64,000 nucleotides of DNA from Cognatundibacterium aquatile. GTDB taxonomy: Bacteria; Pseudomonadota; Gammaproteobacteria; Burkholderiales; Burkholderiaceae_D. The notes under the pieces were generated by a model. The model made no database searches. It saw only the letters and a program-made list of their open reading frames with translations, and was not told where the DNA came from. A program made the position numbers and the translations under genes. Position 1 is the stretch's first letter. Each line of letters begins with the position of its first letter. Shown in pieces: positions 27,867 to 38,758 of the stretch. The stretch is from contig NZ_JACOFT010000003.1 of assembly GCF_014699135.1 (NCBI RefSeq), forward strand, positions 1-64,000, written 5' to 3'.

Positions 27867-29960
27867 ATGGCGAACCTCAGAACGTGGAATTTTATATCTC
27901 TGTGTGTCTGTGGTGCGTTGACCCTTTCGCTATCGGCGTCTCCTGCAAAAGCAGACGAAAAGGCCGATCTTGAACATATCAACAATATCCGGAAATTATC
28001 TGATACCGATAATACCGAAGCCTTAAAACAACTTGAGTTCCTGAAACAAAAACAGTTCGCCAAATCGACACCCAAGGTGCGTCTGGAGGCGCTCAAGGTC
28101 ATCGTCAGCCTGTATTACGATGCGGGACGGATACAGTCAGCGCTTGACAGCATTGCTGAATTAAAAACACTGGCAGGATCTGAACATGATCAGGATGGTG
28201 TGGCAATCGCCCGCATCATGGAAAGTTACGCACTGATTGACGACGGGAAACCCGATGATGCGATAAAGAACTTATTACAGATCCGATCTTCTCTGCATGC
28301 ATCCGCCAGCGCGGAGGTTCGTATGCGTTTGCACAGTGCGTTTGGCTCGGCGTATTACATTACCGGTAATTTTGCGGCGTCATTGCAGCATTTTCTCGAA
28401 GCATTACGGCTCACCGATGAGCTGACTACACGCAAAATCGAAAACCGCATGTACAAACTGGACGCCATTGCCAAGTTGTACTCCGTCATGAAAGACCCTG
28501 AAAAAGCGCTGGTGACGATAGATGAAGCTTTTTCTTTGTCGCCTTTGTCGCGCTCGCCCAAAACGGCGGCATCGCTGAACATCAGCCAGGGAATTGCCTT
28601 ATCGGCGCTGCACAGAAATAAGGAGGCGGCCGAAGCGTATAAGCGCGCCCTGAAACTGGCCAACGAGGCGGGATTAGTCGCCATGGCGGTAACCAGCCTG
28701 ATTAATATCAGCGATTATTACCTGATCATGAATCAGTACCGTCAGGCGGAAAATTATGCAAGGCAGGCACTCAAAGAAGCCGAGACCCTGAAGGATAAGC
28801 AATCGATCACCATCGCCCGTGTGAATCTGGGTTTTGCGCTGGCAGGTCAGGGAAAGATTTCCCAAGGCGTTGAGTTGATTAATGACGTAGTGAAGTACTT
28901 TCTCGACTCGGATCAGAAGCCGGATGCCGAGGCTATATTGTCTGAGCAGGCCGCGATGTATGAGCGCGCCGGTATGTACAAAGAGGCTTTACAAACCGTG
29001 CGTCAGCAGCAAGAACTCAGTAACGAACTATTTCGCTCAGACCGGGCCAAGGCCGTTGCCGCATTACAGGAACAGTTCCATTCCGAGCAAAAGCAGAAGC
29101 AGATTGAATTACTGGCGAAAGAAAATGACCTGAAGGACGCGGACATCCGCAATCATCGCTTGCAGCAAATCGTTACGCTGCTGGGGGCGATTGTGACTGT
29201 ATTGGTGGTAGCATTTTTGTTCCTCTTATATCGCCGGGTAAAGCGGATTAATCTGCAATTGCGTGAAGCTAATTCACAGCTGGAATTTCATGCCATACGC
29301 GATCCACTCACTGGGCTATATAACCGCCGTTCTTTCCTCGACATGATGAAGGCAAGAATGGCGCAGACCGAGGCGGAGCGGCGTGATGTGCAGGAACATA
29401 ATCCGGATTGTCTGATCTTGCTGGATATCGATTATTTCAAACAGATTAATGATGGATTGGGGCACGCCGTTGGGGACGCGGTGTTGATGGAAGTAGCGCA
29501 CCGGTTGCGGAAAGTGGTGCGGGACACCGATATGGTGCTGCGTTGGGGGGGCGAAGAATTTCTGGTGTTTTCACCAAAATCATCGCCACCCCAGAGCGCC
29601 GGTTTGGTTGAACGTCTGCTGCAAGCGGTTGGAGCTGAACCTATCGTCGCCGGTGACAAGGAAATACAGGTCACGGTAACCGCGGGCTTCATTGCCTTGC
29701 CATTTTCTGACGTACCAGAGTCGGCATTTGGCTGGGAAAAAGTATTGCAGATTGCCGATATGGCCTTGTACCTGGGGAAGGCGAATGGTCGTAACCGTGC
29801 TTACGGTATTTCGCGTTTGTTGGTCCCGCCTGAGTTCGCGTTGCCAGTGCTGGAAACGGATATTTCCACGGCGATTGCGAATGGCATGGTGGAGTTGATC
29901 GAAGTGTCGGGGCCACCCAGGCTGGATTTATCATTCGCTAAAACGCCAGAGCCGCATTGA
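27867..29960 (+). CDS. Diguanylate cyclase with periplasmic TPR sensor
   Basis: The 697-residue protein has a signal peptide (residues 1-30, ending AKA), a helical TPR-type region (about 40-395; repeats include LHSAFGSAYYITGNFAASLQH and EAAEAYKRALKLANE), a coiled coil, one membrane helix at about 434-456 (IVTLLGAIVTVLVVAFLFLLY) and a C-terminal GGDEF domain. The active loop is GGEEF (561-565), and an RxxD inhibitory site (R552-D555) lies five residues before it, so it should make cyclic di-GMP with product inhibition. The TPRs are predicted to face the periplasm. It is divergent from valS. Ligand unknown. Confidence 0.92.
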   Translation: MANLRTWNFISLCVCGALTLSLSASPAKADEKADLEHINNIRKLSDTDNTEALKQLEFLKQKQFAKSTPKVRLEALKVIVSLYYDAGRIQSALDSIAELKTLAGSEHDQDGVAIARIMESYALIDDGKPDDAIKNLLQIRSSLHASASAEVRMRLHSAFGSAYYITGNFAASLQHFLEALRLTDELTTRKIENRMYKLDAIAKLYSVMKDPEKALVTIDEAFSLSPLSRSPKTAASLNISQGIALSALHRNKEAAEAYKRALKLANEAGLVAMAVTSLINISDYYLIMNQYRQAENYARQALKEAETLKDKQSITIARVNLGFALAGQGKISQGVELINDVVKYFLDSDQKPDAEAILSEQAAMYERAGMYKEALQTVRQQQELSNELFRSDRAKAVAALQEQFHSEQKQKQIELLAKENDLKDADIRNHRLQQIVTLLGAIVTVLVVAFLFLLYRRVKRINLQLREANSQLEFHAIRDPLTGLYNRRSFLDMMKARMAQTEAERRDVQEHNPDCLILLDIDYFKQINDGLGHAVGDAVLMEVAHRLRKVVRDTDMVLRWGGEEFLVFSPKSSPPQSAGLVERLLQAVGAEPIVAGDKEIQVTVTAGFIALPFSDVPESAFGWEKVLQIADMALYLGKANGRNRAYGISRLLVPPEFALPVLETDISTAIANGMVELIEVSGPPRLDLSFAKTPEPH

Positions 29961-30036
29961 TACTGATATTGGTTTGTCTGATTTTCATCATGCAATCGTA
30001 AAATTGACACTCTGATTAAATCCGCAATAAACCCGC

Positions 30037-30042
30037 TATAAT
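30037..30042 (+). promoter_or_regulatory. Candidate -10 box of the thiC operon
   Basis: A perfect TATAAT lies here, with a poor -35 region 17 bases upstream; the nearby TTGACA at 30004 is 27 bases away, too far to pair with it. Transcription from about 30049 would start just before a 10-bp hairpin and then the riboswitch. Confidence 0.5.
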
Positions 30043-30050
30043 GTCGGTCT

Positions 30051-30085
30051 TCCGGGCAAAGACAAAAGCACTGTTTTTGCCCGGA
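30051..30085 (+). other. Hairpin at the 5' end of the thiC leader
   Basis: TCCGGGCAAA and TTTGCCCGGA form a 10-bp perfect stem with a 15-base loop. No T-run follows, so it is more likely a 5' leader structure than a terminator of the upstream cyclase gene. Confidence 0.6.
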
Positions 30086-30093
30086 TAAAAAAT

Positions 30094-32200
<2,107 letters not shown>

Positions 32201-32212
32201 GTGGTGACGATG

Positions 32213-32413
32213 ATGGAAATTCAGTTAAATGGCGCGCCGCATCAGATCAGGTCTGCACAACTGGTGGCTGATTTAATTGCCGATCTGAGTCTGATGGATA
32301 AAGCGATTGCGGTGGCGGTGAACCGCCAGATTATTCCGCGTTCATGCTGGGCAGATCACGCATTGCAGGCGAATGACAAAGTCGATGTGGTGCGCGCCAT
32401 TGGTGGCGGCTGA
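32213..32413 (+). CDS. thiS: Sulfur carrier protein ThiS
   Basis: The 66-residue ubiquitin-like protein carries sulfur as a thiocarboxylate for thiazole synthesis. It opens MEIQLNGAPHQ, has the VAVAVNRQIIPRSCW core and ends in the diagnostic Gly-Gly (AIGGG). Of several possible starts (GTG 32201, ATG 32210, ATG 32213) I use 32213 because family members begin at that point. It follows thiC directly and precedes thiG, its reaction partner. Confidence 0.93.
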   Translation: MEIQLNGAPHQIRSAQLVADLIADLSLMDKAIAVAVNRQIIPRSCWADHALQANDKVDVVRAIGGG

Positions 32414-32476
32414 TGGCTGAAAAATAACTCAGACAGTTCGCACCAGTTGACAGGAAAAACAGAAAAGGATTTGAAC

Positions 32477-33286
32477 ATGCAAACAGAAATAAATAAAGAA
32501 ATCGACGCAAACAGCGGCCTGACGATTGCCGGTAAAACTTACCGTTCGCGCTTGCTGGTTGGCAGCGGTAAATACAAAGATCTGGAACAGACCAGACTGG
32601 CAACCGAAGCCGCAGGCGCGGAAATTATTACGGTTGCAATTCGTCGCGTGAACATCGGGCAAGACCCGAATGTGCCTAGCTTGCTGGATGCGGTGCCGCC
32701 ATCCAAATACACAATCTTGCCGAATTCAGCCGGATGCTATAACGCAGCAGATGCGGTCTACACCTTGCAGCTCGGGCGCGAATTATTGGGTGGTCACAAG
32801 CTGTGCAAACTCGAAGTGTTAGGCGATGAAAAGACCTTGTTCCCGAATATGCCGGAAACCCTGAAAGCCGCGAAAACACTGGTGCAGGATGGCTTTGATG
32901 TGATGGTGTATTGCAGCGATGATCCGATACAGGCGCGTATGCTGGAAGACCTCGGCTGTGTCGCGGTGATGCCGCTGGCATCCTTAATTGGTTCCGGTAT
33001 GGGCATACTGAATCCGTGGAATCTGTCGCTGATTATTGAACAGGCCAGGGTGCCGGTGCTGGTTGATGCTGGCGTTGGCACGGCGTCTGATGCAGCAATT
33101 GCGATGGAGTTGGGTTGCGATGGCGTGTTGATGAATACCGCGATTGCTGGTGCTAAAGACCCAGTCCGCATGGCGCGGGCAATGGGGCTGGCGGTGGAGG
33201 CGGGGCGCGAAGCGTTTCTGGCCGGACGTATGCCGCGCAAATTTGCAGCGTCACCATCCTCACCGATGGCAGGGCGCATCGTCTGA
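32477..33286 (+). CDS. thiG: Thiazole synthase
   Basis: The 269-residue enzyme builds the thiazole phosphate from deoxyxylulose phosphate, dehydroglycine and ThiS-thiocarboxylate. It has [24 protein letters not shown], the Schiff-base lysine in [12 protein letters not shown] (Lys111), [43 protein letters not shown] and AGR near the C-terminus. The ATG at 32477 follows AAAGGA and is preferred to a frame starting 30 bases earlier. Its TGA overlaps the ATG of thiD by one base. Confidence 0.96.
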   Translation: MQTEINKEIDANSGLTIAGKTYRSRLLVGSGKYKDLEQTRLATEAAGAEIITVAIRRVNIGQDPNVPSLLDAVPPSKYTILPNSAGCYNAADAVYTLQLGRELLGGHKLCKLEVLGDEKTLFPNMPETLKAAKTLVQDGFDVMVYCSDDPIQARMLEDLGCVAVMPLASLIGSGMGILNPWNLSLIIEQARVPVLVDAGVGTASDAAIAMELGCDGVLMNTAIAGAKDPVRMARAMGLAVEAGREAFLAGRMPRKFAASPSSPMAGRIV

Positions 33287-34074
33287 TGGCAGCGACCATG
33301 CCGCAGCGCCCGTGCGTACTGGCGTTTGCCGGCCATGACCCTAGTGGCGGCGCTGGCATACAGGCAGACATCGAAGCGATCGACGCGCAGGGCGCACATG
33401 CCTTGCCGGTCATTACTGCATTAACTGTGCAAGACAATGATCATGTGTATGCGCTGGAGGCGGTGCCGCACACGCTGATAATTCAGCAAGCACAGTGCTT
33501 ACTCGACAAAATAACGGTGACTGCGATAAAAGTCGGTATCGCTGGTAATGCAGAAAATGCACGTGCTATTGCTGCACTGATACAGCAGTTGCGGATAAAA
33601 AATCCGCGTCTGCCGGTGGTGGTCGATACCGTGCTGGGCAGCGGTCACGGTGATCGTTTATCGTTGGATGATGCGGTCGCTGCGATACAGCCTTTGCTGA
33701 AAGTTGCGACGCTGCTGACGCCGAATCTGCCGGAGTTGCAAAGGCTGGTGCCGCACGCCGCAGAACCGCAGGCGCAGGTAAAAATGCTGATGCAGATGAC
33801 GGCAGCCGATGTCCTGCTGAAAGGCGGACATGCAGCGGGGACACTGGTTGATAATTTTTGGTATTCACATGCCGGGGGTGAACAGCGCTGGCAATGGCCG
33901 CGCTTATCCGGTGAATTTCACGGCAGCGGTTGTACGCTGGCGTCTGCGATTGCGGCTCAGCTGGCGCTGGGGCATTCCATGCAACAAGCTTTGCATCAGG
34001 CGCAAATCTACACACAACAAAGTCTGCAGCGTGCTTACGCAATCGCAGACGGGCAATTTATTCCGGGGAGATAA
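33286..34074 (+). CDS. thiD: Hydroxymethylpyrimidine/phosphomethylpyrimidine kinase
   Basis: The 262-residue ribokinase-fold enzyme phosphorylates hydroxymethylpyrimidine and its phosphate. It shows LAFAGHDPSGGAGIQADI near the N-terminus, VVVDTVLGSGHGD, LLTPNLPEL, LLKGGHAAG and the ATP/anion-hole motif FHGSGCTLASAIAA near residue 210. The family usually has GTGC at the last site; GSGC is a mild variant. It is a separate gene, not fused to thiE, and starts within the thiG stop codon, so translation is coupled. Confidence 0.93.
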   Translation: MAATMPQRPCVLAFAGHDPSGGAGIQADIEAIDAQGAHALPVITALTVQDNDHVYALEAVPHTLIIQQAQCLLDKITVTAIKVGIAGNAENARAIAALIQQLRIKNPRLPVVVDTVLGSGHGDRLSLDDAVAAIQPLLKVATLLTPNLPELQRLVPHAAEPQAQVKMLMQMTAADVLLKGGHAAGTLVDNFWYSHAGGEQRWQWPRLSGEFHGSGCTLASAIAAQLALGHSMQQALHQAQIYTQQSLQRAYAIADGQFIPGR

Positions 34075-34080
34075 CTTCAA

Positions 34081-34704
34081 ATGACAAAGATACATACATT
34101 GCGTGGTTTATATATCGTGACCCCGGACTGGAACGACACGGAGCAGTTACTCGCCGTCACTGAACAGGCTTTGCTGGGCGGCGCGGCGATTGTTCAGTAT
34201 CGCCACAAAACGGCAGACATGGAATTGCGGCGGCAACAGGCCACGGCTTTGCTGGCTCTATGCCGTCGCTTTGGAAAACCTTTTATCGTCAACGATCATC
34301 TGGATTTGTTTCTGGAAATCGATGCCGATGGTTTGCATGTTGGCGGTACGGATATCTCGGTGGCCGAAGCGCGGGCGCAGATCGGTGCCGATAAAATTCT
34401 TGGTGCCTCGTGTTATGGCGATATGCAACTGGCCCGTAGCGCGGTTGCGAGTGGCGCCAGCTACATTGCGTTCGGCGGATTTTATCCATCACGGATCAAA
34501 CAATATGCGGTCACTACGCCCGCAGATATTGTGAGCGTCGCAGGCAAAGAATTCGATCTGCCGCGGGTCGTGATTGGCGGCATGACGCTGCAAAACTGCC
34601 AGCCGCTGATTGCCAACGGGGCGGAAATGGTGGCGGTCATCAGCAGCGTGTATATGGCAGAAAATCCGCGTCAGGCCGCAGTCGATTTCTGCGGCTTGTT
34701 TTGA
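34081..34704 (+). CDS. thiE: Thiamin-phosphate synthase
   Basis: The 207-residue TIM-barrel enzyme joins the pyrimidine and thiazole units into thiamin phosphate. It shows GLYIVTPDWNDT, GGAAIVQYRHK, FIVNDHLDLFLEIDADGLHVGGTDI, GASCYGD, YIAFGGFYPSRIKQ and the C-terminal VIGGMTLQNCQPLIANGAEMVAVISSVY phosphate-binding loops. It starts seven bases after thiD and ends the operon. The thi operon here lacks thiO and thiH, the usual source of dehydroglycine. Confidence 0.95.
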   Translation: MTKIHTLRGLYIVTPDWNDTEQLLAVTEQALLGGAAIVQYRHKTADMELRRQQATALLALCRRFGKPFIVNDHLDLFLEIDADGLHVGGTDISVAEARAQIGADKILGASCYGDMQLARSAVASGASYIAFGGFYPSRIKQYAVTTPADIVSVAGKEFDLPRVVIGGMTLQNCQPLIANGAEMVAVISSVYMAENPRQAAVDFCGLF

Positions 34705-34721
34705 GCTCATTTTGGGCATCA

Positions 34722-34801
34722 ATATACTCCCGGGAGTATATTTTGAAGCCCTTTGTTTATGCTGAGATTAGCCTGGTTTTATCAAATTTCAGGGGGAGTA
34801 T
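34722..34801 (-). repeat. Dispersed 80-bp inverted-repeat element, copy C
   Basis: This copy is in reverse orientation relative to A and B. The left end is the perfect palindrome ATATACTCCCGGGAGTATAT, the core contains TTTGTTTATGCTGAGATTAG, and the right end is AGGGGGAGTAT. It lies 18 bases after thiE, in the gap before uvrD. Confidence 0.88.
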
Positions 34802-34958
34802 GCAGAATTCCCGATATTGTTAAGGTATTTTCTGCAGATTTTTTGCTTTAGTGCGGGGCGCTGGTATCGCGCAATCCTATACGTTTTCCGGGCATGCTAT
34901 TACACGCCGGTTTGCCGGATATTCTGCAGATCGGCGAAGCAGCACAGGGTCTGTCCCG

Positions 34959-34964
34959 TATAAT
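34959..34964 (+). promoter_or_regulatory. Candidate -10 box just before uvrD
   Basis: A perfect TATAAT lies six bases before the ATG at 34971. If used, transcription would begin at or next to the start codon, giving a leaderless or nearly leaderless mRNA. The -35 region is weak and the match could be chance. Confidence 0.3.
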
Positions 34965-34970
34965 CGGGGT

Positions 34971-37256
34971 ATGCAAAATTTACTTCACAATCTCAATCCA
35001 GAACAGCTTGCCGCTGTGACGTTGCCGGCGCAGTCGGCGCTGATTTTAGCGGGTGCCGGTTCCGGCAAAACCCGCGTGCTGACGACTCGCATTGCGTGGC
35101 TGATACAAACCGGCCAGGTGTCCCCGCAGGGTGTGCTGGCGGTGACCTTTACCAACAAGGCGGCGAAAGAATTGCTGACACGCTTGTCGGCGATGTTGCC
35201 GATCAATACTCGTGGCATGTGGATAGGTACTTTTCATGGTCTGTGCAATCGCCTGTTGCGCGCGCATCACCGCGATGCCGGTTTGCCGCAAACGTTTCAG
35301 ATTCTCGATTCCGGCGATCAGTTATCGTTCATCAAGCGCTTGTTGAAAGCGAATAATATCGACGATGAAAAATTCCCGCCTAAGACCCTGATGTATTTCA
35401 TCAACAGCGCCAAAGATCAGGGTTTGCGTGCCGCGCAGGTCGATGCCTACGATGAGTTCAATCGCAAACTGGTGGGACTGTACGATCTGTATGACGCCCA
35501 GTGTCAGCGTGAAGGCGTGGTCGATTTTGCTGAACTGTTGTTGCGCACGTATGAATTACTCAGCCGCAATCAGCCTTTGCGCGAACACTATCAGGCTCGC
35601 TTCAAACATATACTGGTCGATGAGTTTCAGGATACCAATGACCTGCAATACAAATGGCTGAAACTCATGGCCGGTGCCGGTAGCAGCCGTGGTGCTGCGG
35701 TCTTTGCGGTCGGTGATGACGACCAGAGTATTTACGCTTTCCGTGGTGCGAATGTCGGCAATATGTCGGCATTTGAACGCGAGTTTGAAGTGCAGAATCT
35801 GATCAAACTGGAACAGAATTACCGCTCGCATGGCCACATTCTGGACAGCGCCAATATCCTGATTGCGAATAACAGCAAACGTCTCGGAAAAAATCTGCGC
35901 ACCGATGCCGGGCATGGCGAACCTGTGCGCGTGATGGAAGCCAGCAGCGATATACAAGAGGCAAACTGGATCATAGAAGAAGCAAAAAATCTGATCCGCG
36001 AAGGTTTGCCGCGCAGTGAAATCGCGATTCTGTACCGCTCGAACGCCCAGTCGCGCGTGATCGAACATGCCTTGTTCAGCGCGAATATTCCTTATCGTGT
36101 GTATGGCGGCCAGCGTTTTTTTGAGCGCGCCGAAATCAAGCATGCGATTGCGTATCTGCAGTTGATGGATAACCTGCACAATGATTCCGCCTTTTTGCGG
36201 GTGGTGAATTTCCCTACCCGTGGCATTGGTGCGCGCTCTCTGGAGCAGTTGCAGGATGCTGCTAAACAGCATGCCTGTTCACTGTATGCGGCGGTGCCGT
36301 ATGTCGGCGGTAAAGCGGGCTCATCGCTGGCAGCATTCATCAAACTGATCGAAGGTGCGCGCTTTGAAACGCAGTATCTGCCTTTGCCGGAGATGGTGCA
36401 GATCGTGATCGAGCTCAGCACCCTGAAGACGCATTACCAGACAGAAAAAGAAGGCGCAGACCGCATAGAAAACTTGGATCAGCTGGTGAATGCCGCGAGT
36501 TTATTTGTGTCGGAAGAAGGCTTTGGCAAAGATGCCCCAGCGCTGACCGGCCCCGCATCTGCCAATACCGTGTTGCTGGAGAACGGCGATGGCAATGTCA
36601 TCATCGATGCTGATGCCGCTTTGCCGACTGTCATGTCGCCGTTATCAGCTTTTCTGTCGCATGCGTCGCTGGAAGCGGGTGATAATCAGGCGCAGGCTGG
36701 GCAGGATGCGATGCAGTTGATGACGGTGCATTCCGCCAAAGGCTTGGAATTTGATGCGGTATTTATCACCGGTCTGGAAGAAGGCTTGTTCCCGCACGAG
36801 AACAGCGCGCAGGAAGAAAGCGGCGTGGAAGAAGAACGGCGTCTGATGTATGTGGCGATTACCCGTGCGCGGCAACGCTTATATCTGAGTTTCTCGCAAA
36901 CCCGCATGCTGCATGGGCAGACACGCTACAACATGCGTTCGCGCTTTCTGGAAGAGTTGCCGGAAGAATCCTTGAAATGGCTGTCGCCAAAGATTCAGCC
37001 GCAATGGTTTGGCAATAAAAAATCGGCATGGGATGATGCTCCTGCTGTAGGCGCGAATCGGATTGCACAGAATTTCAATCAGGTCGCGGATGCGAATGCA
37101 TGGCGTATCGGGCAGGGCGTCGCGCATCCTAAGTTTGGTGAAGGGGTGATCGTAAATATCGAAGGCAGCGGCACGAATGCGCGTGCGCATATCAATTTCG
37201 GTAAGTTCGGAATGAAACTGCTGGATCTGAGTATCGCCAAACTGGAAAAAATCTGA
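34971..37256 (+). CDS. uvrD: UvrD-family DNA helicase II
   Basis: The 761-residue 3'-5' helicase acts in nucleotide excision and mismatch repair. It shows motif I AGAGSGKTRVLTTRI (near residue 25), Ia AVTFTNKAAKEL, motif II ILVDEFQDTN, motif III GDDDQSIYAFRGA, motif IV LEQNYRS, motif V VHSAKGLEFDAVFITGLEEGLFPHE and motif VI EERRLMYVAITRARQRLYLS. The C-terminal RNA-polymerase/DNA-binding tail is present. I chose the ATG at 34971, giving the normal MQNLLHNLNPEQLAAV start, rather than the frame beginning at 34851. Confidence 0.95.
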   Translation: MQNLLHNLNPEQLAAVTLPAQSALILAGAGSGKTRVLTTRIAWLIQTGQVSPQGVLAVTFTNKAAKELLTRLSAMLPINTRGMWIGTFHGLCNRLLRAHHRDAGLPQTFQILDSGDQLSFIKRLLKANNIDDEKFPPKTLMYFINSAKDQGLRAAQVDAYDEFNRKLVGLYDLYDAQCQREGVVDFAELLLRTYELLSRNQPLREHYQARFKHILVDEFQDTNDLQYKWLKLMAGAGSSRGAAVFAVGDDDQSIYAFRGANVGNMSAFEREFEVQNLIKLEQNYRSHGHILDSANILIANNSKRLGKNLRTDAGHGEPVRVMEASSDIQEANWIIEEAKNLIREGLPRSEIAILYRSNAQSRVIEHALFSANIPYRVYGGQRFFERAEIKHAIAYLQLMDNLHNDSAFLRVVNFPTRGIGARSLEQLQDAAKQHACSLYAAVPYVGGKAGSSLAAFIKLIEGARFETQYLPLPEMVQIVIELSTLKTHYQTEKEGADRIENLDQLVNAASLFVSEEGFGKDAPALTGPASANTVLLENGDGNVIIDADAALPTVMSPLSAFLSHASLEAGDNQAQAGQDAMQLMTVHSAKGLEFDAVFITGLEEGLFPHENSAQEESGVEEERRLMYVAITRARQRLYLSFSQTRMLHGQTRYNMRSRFLEELPEESLKWLSPKIQPQWFGNKKSAWDDAPAVGANRIAQNFNQVADANAWRIGQGVAHPKFGEGVIVNIEGSGTNARAHINFGKFGMKLLDLSIAKLEKI

Positions 37257-37393
37257 TTTTGTGATCGCATAAATTTCGCTGGATGGCTTTAACCGGTCAG
37301 CGCAGTTTATTCCGCAACGTGCTGGTGCCTGCGTTGATTGTGTGCGCGGCTGCGGTGTGTTGATCTGCTTAAATTAATGGAAAAGGACACAGA

Positions 37394-38656
37394 ATGACGA
37401 CTGATATGTTGATTCAGTATGTGGCGGCGGCGATCTTCGGTATCGCTGTGCTGCATACTTTTTCCACCAAATTTTTTATTTCGCTGGCACACAAAAGTCG
37501 GCATCATGCCGGTCTCTGGCATTTGCTGGGGGAAGTCGAGGTCGTCTTCGGCTTCTGGGCTTTTGTGCTGGTCGCCGTGATGGCTTTACTAATGAATCAG
37601 AAAGACGCGATTCATTATCTTGAAGCACAGAATTTTACTGAGCCTTTATTCGTATTTGTGATTCTGGTGGTGGCCGGTACCCGGCCAGTGTTGTGGGCAG
37701 TGCAGGCGTTTGTTTCTCGTATCGCGCGCGCGCTGCCGTTAAATACCCAGCTCGCTTCGTATTTTCTGTGTCTGTCTTTGGTGCCTTTGCTTGGCTCCTT
37801 TATTACTGAGCCGGCAGCGATGACACTGGCAGCGCTGATGTTACGCGACCGTTTTTATTCGCAAGCGATTTCCGAGCGGATGAAGTACATGACGTTGGGC
37901 GTTTTATTCGTCAACATTTCTATCGGTGGCGTACTCACTTCGTTTGCGGCGCCGCCGGTGTTGATGGTCGCAGAGAAATGGGGTTGGAACAGCGTGTTCA
38001 TGATGCAGATGTTCGGCTGGAAGGCCGCTGGTGCCGTCGTATTAAATGCCTTATTGCTGAGCTTGTTCTTCCGTAAAGAACTGACGTCACTGAAAGCGCC
38101 GGAACCGACAACAGCGGATGCGCCTGTGCCTTTTTCTGTCGTGGCAATTCATTTTATTTTTCTCGCGGCCACGGTCTGGTTTGCACATTATCCGGTCGTA
38201 TTTCTGGGACTGTTTTTATTTTTCCTCGGGTTCACCGAAGCGTACAAACAGTATCAGGACAGGCTGATGTTGAGAGAAGGCTTGCTGGTCGCATTTTTTC
38301 TGGCTGGCCTGGTAGTTCTTGGCGGCAAACAGGCGTGGTGGCTGCAACCGTTGCTGGCAGGCATGGATAACGCTGTCTTGTTTTTCGGCGCGGTCGCATT
38401 AACGGCAGTGACGGACAATGCCGCGCTGACTTATCTGGGGTCGTTGGTCGTTGGTTTGCCGGATGCGGCCAAATATGCGCTGGTGTCTGGCGCTGTTACG
38501 GGTGGTGGTTTGACGGTGATTGCGAATGCGCCGAATCCTGCCGGATTTGCGATTTTAAAAGACTCGTTTAATGAGAAAGCGATCAGCCCGCTGGGTCTGA
38601 TCGCCGCTGCAGCCTTACCGACTGGTATCGCCGCTTTGTTTTTACATTTTGTGTAA
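37394..38656 (+). CDS. Putative Na+/H+ antiporter
   Basis: The 420-residue protein is strongly hydrophobic with about 11 membrane segments. It resembles the poorly studied family annotated as putative Na+/H+ antiporters: LLGEVEVVFGFWAFVL near residue 48, FITEPAAMTLAALMLRDRF near 137, SIGGVLTSFAAPPVLMVA, TAVTDNAALTYLGSLV, and GGGLTVIANAPNPAGFAIL near 372. Conserved acidic residues inside helices fit cation exchange. The ATG follows AAAAGGA. Transport activity is inferred from the family name only. Confidence 0.8.
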   Translation: MTTDMLIQYVAAAIFGIAVLHTFSTKFFISLAHKSRHHAGLWHLLGEVEVVFGFWAFVLVAVMALLMNQKDAIHYLEAQNFTEPLFVFVILVVAGTRPVLWAVQAFVSRIARALPLNTQLASYFLCLSLVPLLGSFITEPAAMTLAALMLRDRFYSQAISERMKYMTLGVLFVNISIGGVLTSFAAPPVLMVAEKWGWNSVFMMQMFGWKAAGAVVLNALLLSLFFRKELTSLKAPEPTTADAPVPFSVVAIHFIFLAATVWFAHYPVVFLGLFLFFLGFTEAYKQYQDRLMLREGLLVAFFLAGLVVLGGKQAWWLQPLLAGMDNAVLFFGAVALTAVTDNAALTYLGSLVVGLPDAAKYALVSGAVTGGGLTVIANAPNPAGFAILKDSFNEKAISPLGLIAAAALPTGIAALFLHFV

Positions 38657-38694
38657 GCCCCATGCGCTGCTGGCTGAATAGCTGCAAATGCTCT

Positions 38695-38738
38695 GCGGCA
38701 ACAGCGCCTGAATCCACTTTCAAAATGCGCTGTTGCGG
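38695..38738. repeat. Hairpin between convergent antiporter and coq7 genes
   Basis: GCAACAGCGC (38698-38707) and GCGCTGTTGC (38727-38736) form a 10-bp perfect stem, extended by partial pairing outside, with a 19-base loop. There is no T-run, so any terminator role would be weak or Rho-assisted. Confidence 0.6.
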
Positions 38739-38758
38739 TAAGGCATTGGTGTCTGCTG

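Noticed and set aside
27698-28102. A 134-codon minus-strand frame opposite the start of the diguanylate cyclase gene
   Set aside because: It overlaps the signal peptide and TPR coding region, which has clear protein signatures on the plus strand.
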